Source: Hoylesella timonensis S9-PR14 (GTDB taxonomy: Bacteria; Bacteroidota; Bacteroidia; Bacteroidales; Bacteroidaceae). From it: a stretch of DNA of 42,140 nt. The stretch lies in the NCBI RefSeq assembly GCF_000762405.1, contig NZ_JRPQ01000001.1:1-42140 (forward strand). Direction: 5' to 3'. The notes beneath the pieces are model-generated. The model ran no database searches and was not told where the DNA came from. It saw nothing but the letters and a program-made list of their open reading frames with translations. Both the position numbers and the translations under genes were made by a program. Below are positions 23,775-32,371 of the stretch, piece by piece (position 1 is the first letter of the stretch; every line of letters begins with the position of its first letter).

Positions 23775-26700
23775 ATGAATCTATTTAAATCTATGTCTCA
23801 CGATTTGTCGCCTCAGCGCTACCAGCTGTCGGCAAAGGTCATGGCTCTTGCTGCCATCCTATCTTTCTCTGGCTTGCAGGCGGCTCCTGCGGAAGCCATG
23901 AATGAACAAAGTTTAAGAGTTACGCTCAATGTGGCAAACATGACTGTTGCTGACGCCATTAGTAAGATTGAGCGTTCTGGCGGTTATGTATTTGTATATA
24001 ACGATGATGTTAGGGGAGAACTGAGCAACAAGGTAACACTTCGTAGTAATAACAAGCAGATAGACGATGTACTGCGTCAGCTTTTTGCCAGCACCAACAT
24101 TGCTTATCGGCGTACGGGAAGACAAGTGACACTCTATAAGGCTGAGCAACGAAGGGCGTCAAAAGAAATTCCAAACAGTCGCCATGGCCGTGAAAAACAA
24201 GCTGTGGGGTATGTGGTGACAGGTAAAGTGGTTGACAATGCTGGTGAACCTGTTGTAGGAGCCACTGTCAGAGTAAAAGGTCGCAACATAGCCACGGTGA
24301 GCAATGTAGATGGCTTTTTCACGATTGATATGCAAGATGGGAAAGCGCTGGATGTGTCGTATGTGGGCTATCATTCTCAGACAATCAACAAACCCAAAGG
24401 AAAAATCACTGTCGTGTTGGCAGAAGATAATGCAGACATTGCCGAAGTGGTGGTGGTAGGTTATGGTGTGAAGAAAAAAGCCAACCTCATAGGTGCTGTA
24501 AGTACAGTGACGGCAGATGAGCTGAAAGACCGACCAGTAAACAGTGTTGGACAAATGCTGCAGGGACAGGTACCCAATCTTACTATTACCTTTGCTTCGG
24601 GTACACCAGGAGAAGCAACACGTATGAACATACGTGGAGCCACATCTATTGTCAACAGTGGCGCACCGCTGGTGCTTATTGATGGTGTGGAAGGTAATAT
24701 CGACCGTGTCAATCCCAACGATATAGAGTCTATATCAGTACTAAAGGATGCCGCATCGGCTGCCATTTATGGCGCCAGAGCAGGATTCGGGGTGATTTTG
24801 GTAACAACAAAGTCAAACAAGGACGGGCAGGTTCATATTACTTACAATGGGCGGTACAGCTGGTCAGCACCAACCACAAAGACATCCTTCATGACCTGCG
24901 GTTATGACGCTGCACGGCTGGTAGACCAGTTTAGCATGGCCATGAACAATAGCAGTTATACTAATTATTCGAAAGCGGATTATGCAGAATTGAAGGCTCG
25001 GCGATACGATCAGACGGAAAATCCTAATCGTTCTTGGGTCGTGGTTGGTCCAGATGGAAACTATCGGTACTATGGAAACTTTGATTGGTATCATTATATT
25101 TTCGATTTTAAGCAACCTACTTGGAATCATAATTTAAGTATTTCAGGAGGTTCGAATAAGTTTAACTTTGTAGTAAGCGCCAATTACAATCAGCGATTGG
25201 GTATTTTCGCCATTAATCCTGACAGATATAATCAAAAAAACTTTATGGCTAAGGTTTCTTCTCAATTAAAACCATGGTTAAAACTTACCAGTACATCAAC
25301 GCTTTTCCGTTCTGATTATGCTGCACCAGGCTATGATTTTGAAGATGGTGGAAACTTTGACAATCTTTGGCAGCATGCGCTGCCTTATGTGTTGCCTTGT
25401 AACCCTGACGGGAGTAACGTTTATACTTATTCACCCTCTGCCAATAAGCCTACGAATGGATTTGTAGCCATGTTGAGAGAGGGGAAGGGGTTTGCCAATG
25501 TAAAGAAAACGCAATCGTGCTATGCTGTTAATGCGGATTTTAAAATCTCTGAGGATTTACATGTCATAGGGAATGTAAGTTATAAGTTGAGCTACAAGGA
25601 TAAAACAACGAGACAGGCAAATATGACCTATTCTGAAAAACCAGAAAAGTATGATAAAGCTACAACAATATTCTTTCAAAACAGACTTAAGGAGTCAAGA
25701 AGTGAAGAAGAATATTTGGTGTATGACTTATATGCCAATTATCAGAAAACATTTTCATCGATTCATAGCTTAAATATTGTAGCTGGTGTAAATCACGAAA
25801 CAGGAAGGTATAAAAATATAGAAGGAAACGTGAAAGATTTGCCCATGTCGTTGAACGATTTGTTCTTGGGTACTGGAGCAAGAGGCGTAAAGGGTGGTCA
25901 GCACGAGTACGCATTGCTGGGATATTTTGGTCGACTAAGCTATGATTGTGCAGGGAAGTATCTTGCCGAATTGAATATGCGTTATGATGGCACTTCTCGC
26001 TTCCCAAAACAGAAAAGATGGGGATTCTTCCCTTCCGTGGCTTTGGGTTGGAGAATGAGTGATGAAAATTTTTTCTCACCTTTAAGAGATGTTGTAGAAA
26101 ACTTAAAGTTACGCTTTTCCATAGGATCATTAGGAAATCAAATAACGGATGGAAGGCTTAATGGAAATCCATACTATCCCTATATTAGAAAGGCGAACAT
26201 TAAGCAATCTAATTTCTTAAATTATATAGCCGATGACAAATTTTTCTATTATGTGGATCTTGCTGCCCCCGTCTCAGGTAGTTTAACATGGGAAAAGATA
26301 ATAACCACAAATGTAGGACTTGATTTAGGAATCTTGAAAAATAGACTTACAGCAACGGTAGATTTGTATCAGCGCAGGACAAAAGACATGTTGGCAGCAT
26401 CGCTTACTTTGCCAGGTGTGTATGGGTACAGTGCTCCGTTGGAAAATAATGGTGAACTACGAACTAATGGCTATGAAATAACGTTAAGTTGGAACGATCG
26501 CTTCATTCTTAAGGGGAAACCTTTTTATTATGGTTGTTCAGCAGCATTGTCTGATTGTCAATCAAAGTTGGTAAGATATTCTGGCAATCAGACGAAGGTA
26601 TTGGGCAAAGAATATGAAGGTATGGAATGGGGTGAAATTTGGGGATACAAAGTAAGGGGTATTTACCAAACTGAAGAAGATGTCAGAAGAAGAGCTGTCG

Positions 26701-27353
26701 ACCAAAGTTTTGTCAGTTCTCGTTTTACTAACGGTGCTGGTGATTTGATTTTCGAAGATATTGATAATTCAACAAAGATAGATAATGGGAAAGGAACACT
26801 TGAAAACCATGGAGATTTGGTAAAGTTAGGAAATAGTCTTCCACGCTATCAATATAGTTTTACAACACATATGTCATGGAATGGCTTCGATCTATCTTTA
26901 TTTTTACAAGGTATAGGTAGGCAGCACTTTTATCCCAGTGGAGAGAATTTCGCATTCTGGGGACCTTATTCTCGAATTTATTCATCATTTATTCCGGCTG
27001 ATTTTGTAAATAGATATTGGACTAAAGAAAATCCCAACTCGTATTTTCCAAGACCAGCAGGTGGAATTGCACGTAATGGGGGAGTTCTCACTAAGGTAAA
27101 CAATCGATATCTTCAGAATTTGGCTTATTGTCGACTTAAGAATTTTACAATTGGATATACGCTACCAGGTATATTGACGAAAAAGGTAAGTATTGAAAAG
27201 ATACGTTTTTATTTCAGTGGTGAGAATATGTTTACTTTATCAGCGTTAGACAGTAATTACCTTGATCCAGAACAGATTTCAGGAAAAGGAGGTAGTGGAA
27301 ATGTTTATCCTTACTCCAAGAGTTTTGCATTTGGATTAGATGTCACATTTTAA
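23775..27353 (+). CDS. SusC-like TonB-dependent transporter with STN signalling domain
   Basis: Outer-membrane glycan importer of 1192 residues. Order: signal peptide (about 1-41), STN domain (about 49-122, SLRVTLNVANMTVADAISKI) for signal transfer to FecR, a carboxypeptidase-regulatory-like domain (about 145-220, GYVVTGKVVDNAGEPVVGAT), then the TonB-dependent plug with VVVVGYGVKKK and the LIDGVEGNIDRVNPNDIESI segment, and a 22-strand barrel to the end (SFAFGLDVTF, C-terminal Phe). The coding DNA becomes sharply AT-rich from about 25,080 (residue about 435) onward, while the N-terminal signalling part keeps the composition of the flanks. SusD follows 12 bases later. Confidence 0.95.
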   Translation: MNLFKSMSHDLSPQRYQLSAKVMALAAILSFSGLQAAPAEAMNEQSLRVTLNVANMTVADAISKIERSGGYVFVYNDDVRGELSNKVTLRSNNKQIDDVLRQLFASTNIAYRRTGRQVTLYKAEQRRASKEIPNSRHGREKQAVGYVVTGKVVDNAGEPVVGATVRVKGRNIATVSNVDGFFTIDMQDGKALDVSYVGYHSQTINKPKGKITVVLAEDNADIAEVVVVGYGVKKKANLIGAVSTVTADELKDRPVNSVGQMLQGQVPNLTITFASGTPGEATRMNIRGATSIVNSGAPLVLIDGVEGNIDRVNPNDIESISVLKDAASAAIYGARAGFGVILVTTKSNKDGQVHITYNGRYSWSAPTTKTSFMTCGYDAARLVDQFSMAMNNSSYTNYSKADYAELKARRYDQTENPNRSWVVVGPDGNYRYYGNFDWYHYIFDFKQPTWNHNLSISGGSNKFNFVVSANYNQRLGIFAINPDRYNQKNFMAKVSSQLKPWLKLTSTSTLFRSDYAAPGYDFEDGGNFDNLWQHALPYVLPCNPDGSNVYTYSPSANKPTNGFVAMLREGKGFANVKKTQSCYAVNADFKISEDLHVIGNVSYKLSYKDKTTRQANMTYSEKPEKYDKATTIFFQNRLKESRSEEEYLVYDLYANYQKTFSSIHSLNIVAGVNHETGRYKNIEGNVKDLPMSLNDLFLGTGARGVKGGQHEYALLGYFGRLSYDCAGKYLAELNMRYDGTSRFPKQKRWGFFPSVALGWRMSDENFFSPLRDVVENLKLRFSIGSLGNQITDGRLNGNPYYPYIRKANIKQSNFLNYIADDKFFYYVDLAAPVSGSLTWEKIITTNVGLDLGILKNRLTATVDLYQRRTKDMLAASLTLPGVYGYSAPLENNGELRTNGYEITLSWNDRFILKGKPFYYGCSAALSDCQSKLVRYSGNQTKVLGKEYEGMEWGEIWGYKVRGIYQTEEDVRRRAVDQSFVSSRFTNGAGDLIFEDIDNSTKIDNGKGTLENHGDLVKLGNSLPRYQYSFTTHMSWNGFDLSLFLQGIGRQHFYPSGENFAFWGPYSRIYSSFIPADFVNRYWTKENPNSYFPRPAGGIARNGGVLTKVNNRYLQNLAYCRLKNFTIGYTLPGILTKKVSIEKIRFYFSGENMFTLSALDSNYLDPEQISGKGGSGNVYPYSKSFAFGLDVTF

Positions 27354-27365
27354 ATTACAAAAGTC

Positions 27366-29147
27366 ATGAAAGTAGTAAAAATCTTTTATATTTTATCTGT
27401 CTTAATCTTTGTTTGTGGCTGTGATTTGGATAGATTCCCGTTGGATTCTTTAGCTCCCGAGAATTATTATAATAATAGGGAAGAACTGTCGATTGCGACA
27501 AATAAGTTTTATTCACTTTTTCCAACGGCGGAACATTTGTATGGTGAAACTTCAGATATAATAATACCAACAGTCCTTATAGACGAAGTTCAGGGCATAC
27601 GAACTGTTCCTACAAGTGGTGGAGGGTGGTCTTGGACATCCTTGTCTGATATTAATACATATTTAATGTATTCTAAACGTTGTGCGGACGAAATGGCAAG
27701 AAATGAATATAATGCATTGGCACATTTCTTTAGAGCCTTTTTCTATTTTGAAAAAATAAAGAGATTTGGTGAAGTACCTTGGTTTGATGCACCATTGTCA
27801 TCTACAGATGCGAAATTATACGAATTGCGTACAGGTAGAGATGAATTGATGGATCATATTCGCAGTGATATGGATGATGCAATAAGTTTTTTGCCAAAGG
27901 AGCCTAATCTCTATAAAGTTACCAAGTGGTCTGCATTGGCATTAAAATCCAGAATATTTCTTTATGAAGGAACTTATAGAAAATATCATCATATTGCGGG
28001 AAGTGATAAGTTTTTACAACTTGCTGTAGATGCTGCACAAGAATTTGTCCAGAATGCTCCATATTCGATTTATGCTAAGGGAGAAAAAGCGTACCTAAGT
28101 TTATTCACATCAAACAAAGCCATTAAGGATGAGGTGATATTGGCACGCAACTACAATATTGATATTAATACGATACATAATATCAATCAATATTTTTTAA
28201 GTGCGGGAAGTAAACCAGGCATGAATAAAAAAATAGTCGATTCCTATTTGATGAATGACGGATCGCGTTTTACAGATAAGGTGGATTATAAGCTGATGTC
28301 ATTTTATGATGAAATGCAAGGTAGAGACCCAAGACTGTCTCAGACTATTGTCACACCTGGATATACAAGGTTAAATAGTGAAAAGCTTTTGTCTCCAAAT
28401 TTCAATTCTACAACAACAGGATATCAGATTATTAAAGGCGTAACATCTGAAAATGCAGATGGTTGGCATAAGTCTCATAATGATTTCCCATTATTCCGTG
28501 CTGCAGAGGTGTACCTCAATCTGGCGGAGGCAAAGGCGGAGCTTGGAACGCTGACACAAGCCGATTTGGACCGCACGATATCTAAGTTGCGGGCAAGGGT
28601 TGGAATGCCACCTCTCACAATGGCAACTGCCAATGCCAATCCCGACCCCTACTTGATGAGTGCCGAGACAGGGTATCCACAGGTTGATGGACCCAACAAA
28701 GGCGTGATATTAGAGATAAGACGCGAACGAACCATAGAACTTTTTGGAGAGGGTTTTCGCTATGATGACCTGATGCGTTGGAAAGAAGGAAAGGCTTTCG
28801 AAAAGCAATTCAGAGGAATGTATGTTCCTGCACTTGATCCAGAAAAGAAGTTTGTCGTGCTGGATCTCAACGGAAACGGGAAAAGCGATGCACTGGATGT
28901 TTGTGTGTACGATGGTGAACAAGTGCCAACAGAAAATATGTATCCAGAACTTTCTGGTATTTCTACGTTCCTTAAGCTGGGTGACAATATAGAGTTGGAA
29001 CATGGAGCTAAAGGGGGAAACATCATTGTGCATGACATTAGGAAGAAGCCGAGGAAATGGAACGAAGGGCGCGACTATCTCTATCCCATTCCGCAAGACC
29101 AGGTGACGCTCTATGGAGGAAAGCTTACGCAGAATCCAAATTGGTAA
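27366..29147 (+). CDS. SusD-like surface glycan-binding lipoprotein
   Basis: Outer-membrane lid lipoprotein that captures the glycan and hands it to SusC. The 593 residues start with a lipoprotein signal (KIFYILSVLIFVCGCDLDRF, lipobox VCGC). They show SusD/RagB hallmarks: N-terminal LDRFPLDSLAPENYYNN, the TPR-like AHFFRAFFYFEKIKRFGEVPW, and the C-terminal FRAAEVYLNLAEAKAELG, RRERTIELFGEGFRYDDLMRW and YLYPIPQDQ blocks. Base composition changes abruptly near 28,490 (residue about 375): AT-rich before, GC-rich after. The C-terminal third thus resembles the flanking genome while the first part resembles the SusC barrel. Confidence 0.95.
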   Translation: MKVVKIFYILSVLIFVCGCDLDRFPLDSLAPENYYNNREELSIATNKFYSLFPTAEHLYGETSDIIIPTVLIDEVQGIRTVPTSGGGWSWTSLSDINTYLMYSKRCADEMARNEYNALAHFFRAFFYFEKIKRFGEVPWFDAPLSSTDAKLYELRTGRDELMDHIRSDMDDAISFLPKEPNLYKVTKWSALALKSRIFLYEGTYRKYHHIAGSDKFLQLAVDAAQEFVQNAPYSIYAKGEKAYLSLFTSNKAIKDEVILARNYNIDINTIHNINQYFLSAGSKPGMNKKIVDSYLMNDGSRFTDKVDYKLMSFYDEMQGRDPRLSQTIVTPGYTRLNSEKLLSPNFNSTTTGYQIIKGVTSENADGWHKSHNDFPLFRAAEVYLNLAEAKAELGTLTQADLDRTISKLRARVGMPPLTMATANANPDPYLMSAETGYPQVDGPNKGVILEIRRERTIELFGEGFRYDDLMRWKEGKAFEKQFRGMYVPALDPEKKFVVLDLNGNGKSDALDVCVYDGEQVPTENMYPELSGISTFLKLGDNIELEHGAKGGNIIVHDIRKKPRKWNEGRDYLYPIPQDQVTLYGGKLTQNPNW

Positions 29148-29222
29148 CCTCTTGCGTATAATCGTAACAAATATTCACCGCATGTCTTTGTTGAGATGCG
29201 GTGAATGCTAAACGCTTTTAAC

Positions 29223-30122
29223 ATGAACTATAAAACAATATTACACACTATGATTTTCAATTTACTCTTGGCTTTGGCTCTTTCGGCATGCAGCGGTGCA
29301 GACAACAATCATGCGAATGCCGTGATTGATGATGGTTCTGAAATTATAGCTAACGATTATAAATATGTAAAATCGTCAGGCGATATACGCATCATGACCT
29401 ATAACTCATTCTACTGCAAAGGTAATAACGGAACCCCCACCTTTTCGGATGAGAACACGCATCGTTTTGCTTCTGTAATAGGAGCTTTGGCTCCCGATGT
29501 GGTGGCTATTCAAGAACTCGATAGTAGTTGCGTACATCGCAACAAACGTTATCTCTTGGAAGAGATAAGCAAGTACACGGGTATCGATTATGAGCTGTTT
29601 TTTGGGTCGGCAGCCAAGTTTGATGGAGGACGTATAGGATGTGGCTTATTGGTAAAGCGCAGCATGAAAGTTGACGATGTGCAGTTTACACCTCTTCCTG
29701 GGGATGAGCCTCGTATGCTTATTGAGGCGAAGTTTCCCAAATTTACGGTGTTTGCCACGCATATGGATTTGAATCCCATGAACCGAAAGGAAAGTGCAAA
29801 ACTCATTAACAACAAAGCCAAGAAATCTGTAGTGCCACTCTTTTTGATAGGTGACCTTAATGATTCCCCAACATGGAAGCCCGAACAGTCTGCATTCCCA
29901 GAACTGATGCAGAAGTTCAAGATAGTAAGCGATGTGTCGGGTAGTCTGCCAGAACAGCCTGGTGTGACGATAGACTATGTCCTTCTTGGACAGCAACATG
30001 CGGCAAAAATTAAGGTAACAGGTACTCACGTGGTAAGGCGGCTGTCCGTAAAAGGTGAGCAACTCGACCTTTCTACTGCATCAGACCACTATCCTGTATT
30101 TGCTGACATACGCCTTAAATAA
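29223..30122 (+). CDS. EEP-family phosphodiesterase/nuclease-like lipoprotein
   Basis: Endonuclease/exonuclease/phosphatase-fold enzyme, predicted surface or periplasmic lipoprotein. The ATG at 29223 gives 299 residues with signal peptide and lipobox (LLLALALSACSG). Active-site blocks are present in order: RIMTYNSF (metal Asn), VAIQELD (metal Glu), ATHMDLNP, the LIGDLNDSPTWKP Asp/Asn pair, and the C-terminal ASDHYPVFADI Asp-His. The family cleaves phosphodiesters or phosphomonoesters (nucleic acid, sphingomyelin, inositol phosphates). It is placed between susD and the GH89 gene, 9 bases before the latter, so it is expected to act on the same imported substrate. Confidence 0.85.
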   Translation: MNYKTILHTMIFNLLLALALSACSGADNNHANAVIDDGSEIIANDYKYVKSSGDIRIMTYNSFYCKGNNGTPTFSDENTHRFASVIGALAPDVVAIQELDSSCVHRNKRYLLEEISKYTGIDYELFFGSAAKFDGGRIGCGLLVKRSMKVDDVQFTPLPGDEPRMLIEAKFPKFTVFATHMDLNPMNRKESAKLINNKAKKSVVPLFLIGDLNDSPTWKPEQSAFPELMQKFKIVSDVSGSLPEQPGVTIDYVLLGQQHAAKIKVTGTHVVRRLSVKGEQLDLSTASDHYPVFADIRLK

Positions 30123-30131
30123 GCAATCGTT

Positions 30132-32291
30132 ATGTTACACATCTCTCTTAGGTTTTTAGGATTTTTGGCGGTCTTGGGGTATGAGTCATCTTGTTTCGCT
30201 CTTGACTTTAGCGGAGTACATGAGATGGTGCATCGCCAAATACCATCTCTTTCTAACCATGTCATTTTTAAGTTGTTGCCACCAGAGCCTAAGGAAACCT
30301 TCGAATTATCTACGGAAGGAGACAATGTCGTTGTGAGAGCTAATTCGCTGTCCGCAGCATCGGTAGCCGTCAACTATTACCTTAATCAGGTGTGTCACCA
30401 AAGCATCTCGCATTGTGGCGACAATCGGAAGCCTATAGAGCGTGTTGTGCCTATCGCCAAGCCCATTCGCATATCCACGCCTTTTCGTTATCGCTACTCG
30501 CTCAACTATTGCACCTATAACTACAGTTATGCTTTTTATAAGTGGAAAGATTTTGAGCGCGAGCTCGACTGGATGGCTCTTCACGGTGTCAATCTAATGC
30601 TTGCTCCTTTGGGCATGGAGAAGGTTTGGCAGGAAACGTTGCGAGCCTTTGACCTTGGTGACAATGATATCGCACGTTTTATTCCAGGACCAGGTTATAC
30701 GGCTTGGTGGCTAATGGGCAATCTCGAGGGATCGGGTGGTCCGATGAGTCAGCAGATGATTGACGACAGATATAAGTTGCAAATCAAAATCCTACGACGA
30801 ATGCGTCAATTGGGCATTGAGCCTGTCGTGCAGGGATTTCCTGGTATTGTTCCTTCTTTTTTGCACGACAAGTATCCCAAGGCTTGTGTCGTGAGTCAAG
30901 GAAAATGGAACGGATTTCAGCGTCCAAGTATTCTGTTGCCACAGAGTCAACTCTTCTACCGTATGGCCAAGGCTTATTATGATAATATGAAAAAGTACTA
31001 CGGTGCTGACTTGCGTTACTTTGGGGGAGACCTTTTTCATGAAGGGGGGAACGCTAAGGGGGTAGACCTTTCTTCCACGGCATCGAAAGTACAAAAGTGC
31101 ATGTTGTCGCATTTTCCAGACGCCAAATGGGTATTGCAAGGTTGGAATGACAATCCAGCCCCAGCCTTATTGGCAGGATTAGATAAAAAGCATGTGTTGT
31201 TAATCAATCTGGCGGGCGAGATAGACGCATCATGGAAGCAGTCAGATGAATTCGGGCAAACACCATGGATATGGGGAAGTGTCAACCATTTCGGAGGGAA
31301 AACCGACATGGGCGGACAACTGCCTGTATTGGTAGAACAACCGCATCGTGCATTGGCAGTCTCGCAGCATGGTAGGCTTAAAGGCTTGGGCATCCTGCCC
31401 GAAGGCATACACACGAATCCTGTTGTGTACGACTTGGCTCTGCAAACAGCATGGAGCGATACCGTTCCTTCTGTCGACCATCTGCTGCGTCAATATATAT
31501 GGTATCGTTATGGAACATGGAACGATGATTTGTACCGAGCATGGCAGTTGTTGGCGAATTCGGTGTACGGTGAGTTCGAGGTAAAGGGGGAAGGCACATA
31601 CGAGTCTGTGTTTTGTGCACGTCCTTCGTTGCATGTAACCAGTGTCTCCACATGGGGACCAAAGAAGATGCAGTATCAGCCAGAGAAACTCCTTCAGGCT
31701 CTTGTCTTGTTCAGGAAAGCGGCAGTACATTTCAAAGGCTCAGAAACATACGAATATGACTTGGTAGATTTGGCAAGGCAGGTAATGGCAAACAATGCAC
31801 GCAATGTGTATAACCAAGTTGTGCATGCCTACAATGAAAAGGATTCCTTGGCTCTTAACAGGTATAGCTTGACATTTTTACACCTCATTGACTTGCAGGA
31901 TAGCTTGCTGTCCACCAATAAGTTCTTCTTGTTAGGCAAATGGTTGCAGGCAGCCAGACAGTATGGGGAGAATGAGCAGGATCAAAAGCAGGCTTTGGTG
32001 AATGCTCGTACCCTCATTTCTTACTGGGGACCCGATGATGCGACAACGAGGCTTCACGATTATGCCAACAAGGAGTGGGCAGGACTGTTGAAGCAGTATT
32101 ATGCACCTCGTTGGCGTGCCTTTTTTGCCATGTTGGCAGGGCAGCTTAGAGGAGAGGAACCTCAGACACCAGACTTTTTCTCCATGGAACGAATATGGGC
32201 AATGAGTGGTGGCGATGAAGTGATGCAACCCAAAGGTGATTACCTACTGATGGTGGATAGTGTCATAGCAGCTGTGACAGTGAACCAATGA
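30132..32291 (+). CDS. GH89 alpha-N-acetylglucosaminidase
   Basis: Retaining exo-glycosidase that removes terminal alpha-linked GlcNAc; homologue of human NAGLU. The 719 residues start with an export signal (ISLRFLGFLAVLGYESSCFA), then an N-terminal alpha/beta domain, the barrel and a helical C-terminal domain. Family-diagnostic stretches are SLNYCTYNYSYAFYKWKDFE, GPGYTAWWLMGNLEGSGGP and two catalytic Glu: E304 in YFGGDLFHEGG (acid/base, aligning with NAGLU E316) and E424 in ILPEGIHTNPVVY (nucleophile, NAGLU E446). Lacking the carbohydrate-binding modules of clostridial GH89, it is probably periplasmic. It is central to the locus and points to an alpha-GlcNAc-capped substrate. Confidence 0.93.
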   Translation: MLHISLRFLGFLAVLGYESSCFALDFSGVHEMVHRQIPSLSNHVIFKLLPPEPKETFELSTEGDNVVVRANSLSAASVAVNYYLNQVCHQSISHCGDNRKPIERVVPIAKPIRISTPFRYRYSLNYCTYNYSYAFYKWKDFERELDWMALHGVNLMLAPLGMEKVWQETLRAFDLGDNDIARFIPGPGYTAWWLMGNLEGSGGPMSQQMIDDRYKLQIKILRRMRQLGIEPVVQGFPGIVPSFLHDKYPKACVVSQGKWNGFQRPSILLPQSQLFYRMAKAYYDNMKKYYGADLRYFGGDLFHEGGNAKGVDLSSTASKVQKCMLSHFPDAKWVLQGWNDNPAPALLAGLDKKHVLLINLAGEIDASWKQSDEFGQTPWIWGSVNHFGGKTDMGGQLPVLVEQPHRALAVSQHGRLKGLGILPEGIHTNPVVYDLALQTAWSDTVPSVDHLLRQYIWYRYGTWNDDLYRAWQLLANSVYGEFEVKGEGTYESVFCARPSLHVTSVSTWGPKKMQYQPEKLLQALVLFRKAAVHFKGSETYEYDLVDLARQVMANNARNVYNQVVHAYNEKDSLALNRYSLTFLHLIDLQDSLLSTNKFFLLGKWLQAARQYGENEQDQKQALVNARTLISYWGPDDATTRLHDYANKEWAGLLKQYYAPRWRAFFAMLAGQLRGEEPQTPDFFSMERIWAMSGGDEVMQPKGDYLLMVDSVIAAVTVNQ

Positions 32292-32371
32292 TGCAATGGC
32301 AGTGAGAAACGCAGTTTGCCAAAAAACATATTGACAGATGACAATCATTCTATATTAAACAAAGAAAAAAA

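Noticed and set aside
30132..32291. Heparan sulfate degradation as the role of GH89
   Set aside because: Would require sulfatases, lyases and a glucuronidase; none is in the locus. Kept only as a remote alternative.
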